Positions 6,396 through 8,847 of a stretch of DNA of 8,847 nt are shown here, one piece after another. The DNA comes from Lachnospiraceae bacterium UBA3845. GTDB lineage: Bacteria; Bacillota; Clostridia; Lachnospirales; Lachnospiraceae. Below the pieces are notes generated by a model. It was not told where the DNA came from. It saw only the letters and a program-made list of their open reading frames with translations, and did no database searches. The number at the start of each line of letters is the position of its first letter. The stretch's first letter is position 1. The DNA lies in contig DGHP01000059.1 in NCBI GenBank assembly GCA_002392705.1, forward strand, positions 1 to 8,847. The letters are read 5' to 3'. Both the position numbers and the translations under genes were made by a program.

Positions 6396-8069
6396 ATGAA
6401 AAAGATTTTGGCAGCGACATTAGCTCTGGCTCTGACAGCCGCCCCGATGATGACTGCATTTGCAGAGGATGCGGCGGAAGAACCGATTACCCTGACTGTT
6501 TTCCGCGGCGACCCGGGCGATCAGCCGGCGGACGACAACAAGATCTATCAGAAGATCAAGGATGAGTTCGGCGTATCCTTCGAATTCGAATTCCTGGCCG
6601 GCGACCTCGATGAGAAGCTCGGCATGATGATCGCGGGCGAAGATTATCCGGACCTTTTTGACGGCGGCAACAGTGCGGATCTTCTGATCCAGAACGGAGC
6701 CCTGATCAACCTTCTTGACTATGTAAGCCCGGAGAAGACCCCGAGACTGTGGGCTCACATCGAGCCGCAGAAGGCAAGGCTGATCACACAGGATGAGGAT
6801 GGGAACGATGCCCTTTACATCATTCCGAACTATGGCCTGGCAGACGGCGAGCAGATCGTCAACTCCGTCAACGGTCCCGCATTCTTCATCCAGAAGCAGG
6901 TTCTGGAATGGGCGGGTTATCCGCAGATCCATACCCTGAACGAGTATTTCGATCTTCTGGACAGCTTCATCGAAGCGAACCCCACAGATGAGAACGGCAC
7001 TCCCTATACCGGATTTGATATTCTCTGCGAAGACTGGCGTCATTTCTGCCTGATCAACCCAGTTCAGCACCTGATGGGACGCCCGAACGACGGCGAAGTC
7101 CTGGTTGATGTGAATTCGGATGATTTCCATACCGAAACCTTCATCGACAAGCCCTACGCGAAGCCCTACTACAAGAAACTGAACGAAGAGTTCCACAAAG
7201 GCCTGATCAGCAAGGACACCTTCGTCATGAACTATGACCAGTACATCGCTGCTCTTTCCAGCGGCACCGTCCTTGGCATGTTCGACCAGACATGGGACTT
7301 CAACACCGCAACCTTCGCCCTTCAGGACGCGAAGATGTACAAGAACACCTATGTAGCGCTGGGTCTTGTCTATGATCCGGAATACGTGGACGGCAAAGAG
7401 ATCGAAGAACACTATGTAAACGGCTCCCTTCCGAATGTAAACCGCGGTTTTGGTATCTCCGTCAACTGCGAGTGCCCGGAGCGCATCGTCAACATGTGGG
7501 AAGAGATGATGTCCGATGAATGGCAGCTGCTCTTCAACTGGGGCGTTGAGGGCGAGGATTACTCCATCGAGAACGGCCGCCTGGTCATGACCACCGAGCA
7601 GTATGAGAATACCCTGAACAACAACTGGAAGCTTCACAACAAGGCAGAAGCATTTACCCAGAGCAGCCCGAAGAAGCAGGGCTACATCATGGACGGCGAG
7701 CTTGCAGGAAACTGCTGGGAGCCGGCCAATCAGCCTGAGATCGTATTCGGCCAGATGAACGATTATGATAAGGATTTCCTGGAGCATTACGGCTATCAGA
7801 AATTCGCTGATTTCGTAAATCCTCCGATCGAGCTGGCGCCTTACGGCGAAGCATGGCAGATCGACTACACGCCGGTCGATGTTGACCATCAGGACTTCCT
7901 GGATATCCAGGACAAGTACCTTCCGGAACTGATCATGTGCGAGCCGGATGAGTTCGACGCCCTCTGGGATGAGTTCGTCGAGGAGATCACTCCGTCCGCC
8001 ACCGTATTCGGAGAATATATGTGGGAAGCCGTACAGGCTGAGGCAGCAAAGGTTCTCGAAAACGAATGA
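6396..8069 (+). CDS. Extracellular solute-binding protein of a sugar ABC importer (LplA/YtcQ-like)
   Basis: Captures an oligosaccharide outside the membrane and delivers it to the permease encoded next. The 557 residues have a signal peptide (KK, hydrophobic core about 4-19, likely cleavage after AFA at residue 23). The mature protein shows family-1 binding-protein traits: an early ITLTVFRGDPGD strand, a DEKLGMMIAGEDYPDLFDGG segment typical of large Firmicute binding proteins, and an aromatic-rich body (many Trp and Tyr) suited to carbohydrate stacking. The length matches the long LplA-type group found with LplB/LplC permeases. Unusually, there is no cysteine after the signal peptide (the first is near residue 211), so no lipoprotein anchor is visible. 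The ribosome binding site AGGGAGG (6381-6387) lies eight bases before the ATG. It is followed by two hairpins and the permease, so it is the first gene of an operon. The ligand cannot be read from the sequence. Confidence 0.9.
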   Translation: MKKILAATLALALTAAPMMTAFAEDAAEEPITLTVFRGDPGDQPADDNKIYQKIKDEFGVSFEFEFLAGDLDEKLGMMIAGEDYPDLFDGGNSADLLIQNGALINLLDYVSPEKTPRLWAHIEPQKARLITQDEDGNDALYIIPNYGLADGEQIVNSVNGPAFFIQKQVLEWAGYPQIHTLNEYFDLLDSFIEANPTDENGTPYTGFDILCEDWRHFCLINPVQHLMGRPNDGEVLVDVNSDDFHTETFIDKPYAKPYYKKLNEEFHKGLISKDTFVMNYDQYIAALSSGTVLGMFDQTWDFNTATFALQDAKMYKNTYVALGLVYDPEYVDGKEIEEHYVNGSLPNVNRGFGISVNCECPERIVNMWEEMMSDEWQLLFNWGVEGEDYSIENGRLVMTTEQYENTLNNNWKLHNKAEAFTQSSPKKQGYIMDGELAGNCWEPANQPEIVFGQMNDYDKDFLEHYGYQKFADFVNPPIELAPYGEAWQIDYTPVDVDHQDFLDIQDKYLPELIMCEPDEFDALWDEFVEEITPSATVFGEYMWEAVQAEAAKVLENE

Positions 8070-8088
8070 TCCATTCATGAATCCTGAG

Positions 8089-8117
8089 GAGGGGAGAGAG
8101 CTTTGATCTCTCCCCTC
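8089..8117 (+). terminator. Strong hairpin after the binding-protein gene (leaky terminator or mRNA stabiliser)
   Basis: GAGGGGAGAGA (8089-8099) pairs perfectly with TCTCTCCCCTC (8107-8117), loop GCTTTGA, twenty bases past the stop. The following TGTATTTG is only a weak T-rich tail, so termination would be partial. Hairpins here commonly let the binding protein be made in excess of its permeases. TCCCCTC (8111-8117) can pair instead with GAGGGGA at 8128-8134. Confidence 0.65.
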
Positions 8118-8157
8118 TGTATTTGACGAGGGGACACCGGAGAATCTGCGCCCGGAA

Positions 8158-8192
8158 GCATCCGGCCCGGCGGGGGGGATCCGGCCGGATGC
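8158..8192 (+). other. Second strong hairpin between binding protein and permease, with G7 loop
   Basis: GCATCCGGCC (8158-8167) pairs perfectly with GGCCGGATGC (8183-8192). A8157 and T8193 extend the stem to eleven pairs. The 15-base loop contains GGGGGGG (8172-8178). No T-run follows. Likely roles are mRNA stabilisation or processing, or control of permease translation, whose ribosome binding site begins 50 bases downstream. Confidence 0.55.
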
Positions 8193-8254
8193 TGATTCGG
8201 GGCGCCGGGGATGGAGACGAGTCAGACAGGAAGATATTCGCGGAGGGTGAGCGC

Positions 8255-8847
8255 ATGAACAAGATTCAGACTGCCGGCACAGGGGCCGGAGCGAAGAAAA
8301 AGAAAAGCTTCTTTGGTAAACTCGGAAGACAATGGCAGCTCCTTGTCATGTCGCTGCCGATGCTGATCTACGTCCTGATCTTCAACTACGGACCCATGTG
8401 GGGGTGGATCACGGCTTTTCAGGACTATAAGCCCAAACAGGGAATCACGGGAAGCAAGTTCGTCGGCCTGAAGAATTTCAAGTGGCTGTTCGGAAGGGAT
8501 GATTTCCTCAACAGCGTGCGGAATACCCTGGCCATGAGCGTCATCAACCTGGTTCTGGGAACCGTCGCCGCCATCGTGCTGGCCATCCTCCTGAACGAGG
8601 TCATGAACACCTTCTTCAAGCGCACCGTCCAGACAGTCACCTACCTGCCCCATTTCCTCAGTATGGTCATCGTCGTCGGCATGGCCCAGAATATCTTCGC
8701 CAGCAACGGCCCGATCAACAACCTGCTGATGAACATCGGTCTCATCAAGGAGCCCCTGTTCTTCCTGGGAGAGAGCAAATATTTCTGGTGGCTGGTCGGC
8801 TTCATCAATGTCTGGAAGGAAGTCGGCTGGAACACGATCATTTACAT
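8255..8847 (+). CDS. ABC transporter permease, LplB/YtcP type, 3' end cut by window
   Basis: Membrane subunit that moves the captured sugar across the cytoplasmic membrane. 197 codons are visible and the reading frame is still open at the window edge; the full protein is normally about 300 residues. After a basic cytoplasmic N-terminus (KKKK at 14-17), hydrophobic segments lie at about 29-50, 91-113, 128-149 and 176-196. The segment YGPMWGWITAFQDYKP (45-60) and TYLPHFLSMVIVVGM (129-143) are typical of the LplB branch of binding-protein-dependent permeases. NVWKEVGWNTIIY (185-197) is the lead-in to the EAA loop that contacts the ATPase, which lies beyond the edge. The start is fixed by GGAGG at 8242-8246, eight bases upstream. 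It follows the binding-protein gene by 185 bases; a second permease (LplC type) is expected next. Confidence 0.93.
   Translation, partial: MNKIQTAGTGAGAKKKKSFFGKLGRQWQLLVMSLPMLIYVLIFNYGPMWGWITAFQDYKPKQGITGSKFVGLKNFKWLFGRDDFLNSVRNTLAMSVINLVLGTVAAIVLAILLNEVMNTFFKRTVQTVTYLPHFLSMVIVVGMAQNIFASNGPINNLLMNIGLIKEPLFFLGESKYFWWLVGFINVWKEVGWNTIIY

Noticed and set aside
6420..8078. Long open frame on the - strand (552 codons) covering nearly all of the binding-protein gene
   Set aside because: Same codon-bias effect. The + strand product has a signal peptide, ribosome binding site and clear family traits; the antisense product has none.
1..8847. CRISPR array, insertion sequence, tRNA or attachment site
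   Set aside because: No evenly spaced identical repeats, transposase or integrase coding, terminal inverted repeats or cloverleaf-like sequence was seen on either strand.

Overview
The window is a stretch of chromosome with every recognisable gene on the + strand. It most likely comes from a gut-type Clostridia, with Lachnospiraceae as the best guess. This is inferred from moderately GC-rich coding DNA, strong GGAGG-type ribosome binding sites, an intracellular GH78 rhamnosidase, a secreted InlB-B-repeat (Listeria-Bacteroides repeat) protein, an LplA/LplB-type sugar ABC importer and a shortened threonyl-tRNA synthetase. No mobile element, tRNA, rRNA or CRISPR array was seen.

Layout: (1) 135-2906, a cytoplasmic family 78 alpha-L-rhamnosidase. 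(2) 3006-4772, threonyl-tRNA synthetase (thrS) with editing, catalytic and anticodon-binding parts but no N-terminal TGS domain. (3) 4751-4860, an imperfect direct duplication that copies the last codons of thrS and the bases after its stop into the following gap. (4) 4900-5808, a small secreted protein with two InlB-type B-repeats and a C-terminal fibronectin-III-like domain, closed by a clear intrinsic terminator at 5928-5956. (5) 5957-6395, a long gene-free region that turns A+T rich. It holds overlapping inverted repeats, four TTCGAA palindromes, A-rich direct repeats, a candidate promoter and an operator-like palindrome just before the next gene. (6) 6396-8069, an ABC-importer solute-binding protein with a signal peptide but no lipobox cysteine. 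(7) 8070-8254, a gap with two strong hairpins. (8) 8255 to the window end, an LplB-type permease cut by the window edge.

How the genes may work together: the binding protein and permease form the start of a sugar-uptake operon, whose second permease presumably lies beyond the window. Relatives of this importer type handle plant-polysaccharide oligosaccharides and usually share an ATPase encoded elsewhere. The rhamnosidase lacks a signal peptide, so it should act on imported rhamnosides. A link between the two is plausible, but thrS and the repeat protein lie between them. thrS is a housekeeping gene and the repeat protein looks monocistronic.

I did not find a convincing new multi-gene system. 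The most unusual material is non-coding: the thrS-tail duplication, the structured A+T-rich leader region, and the hairpin pair with alternative pairing between binding protein and permease.
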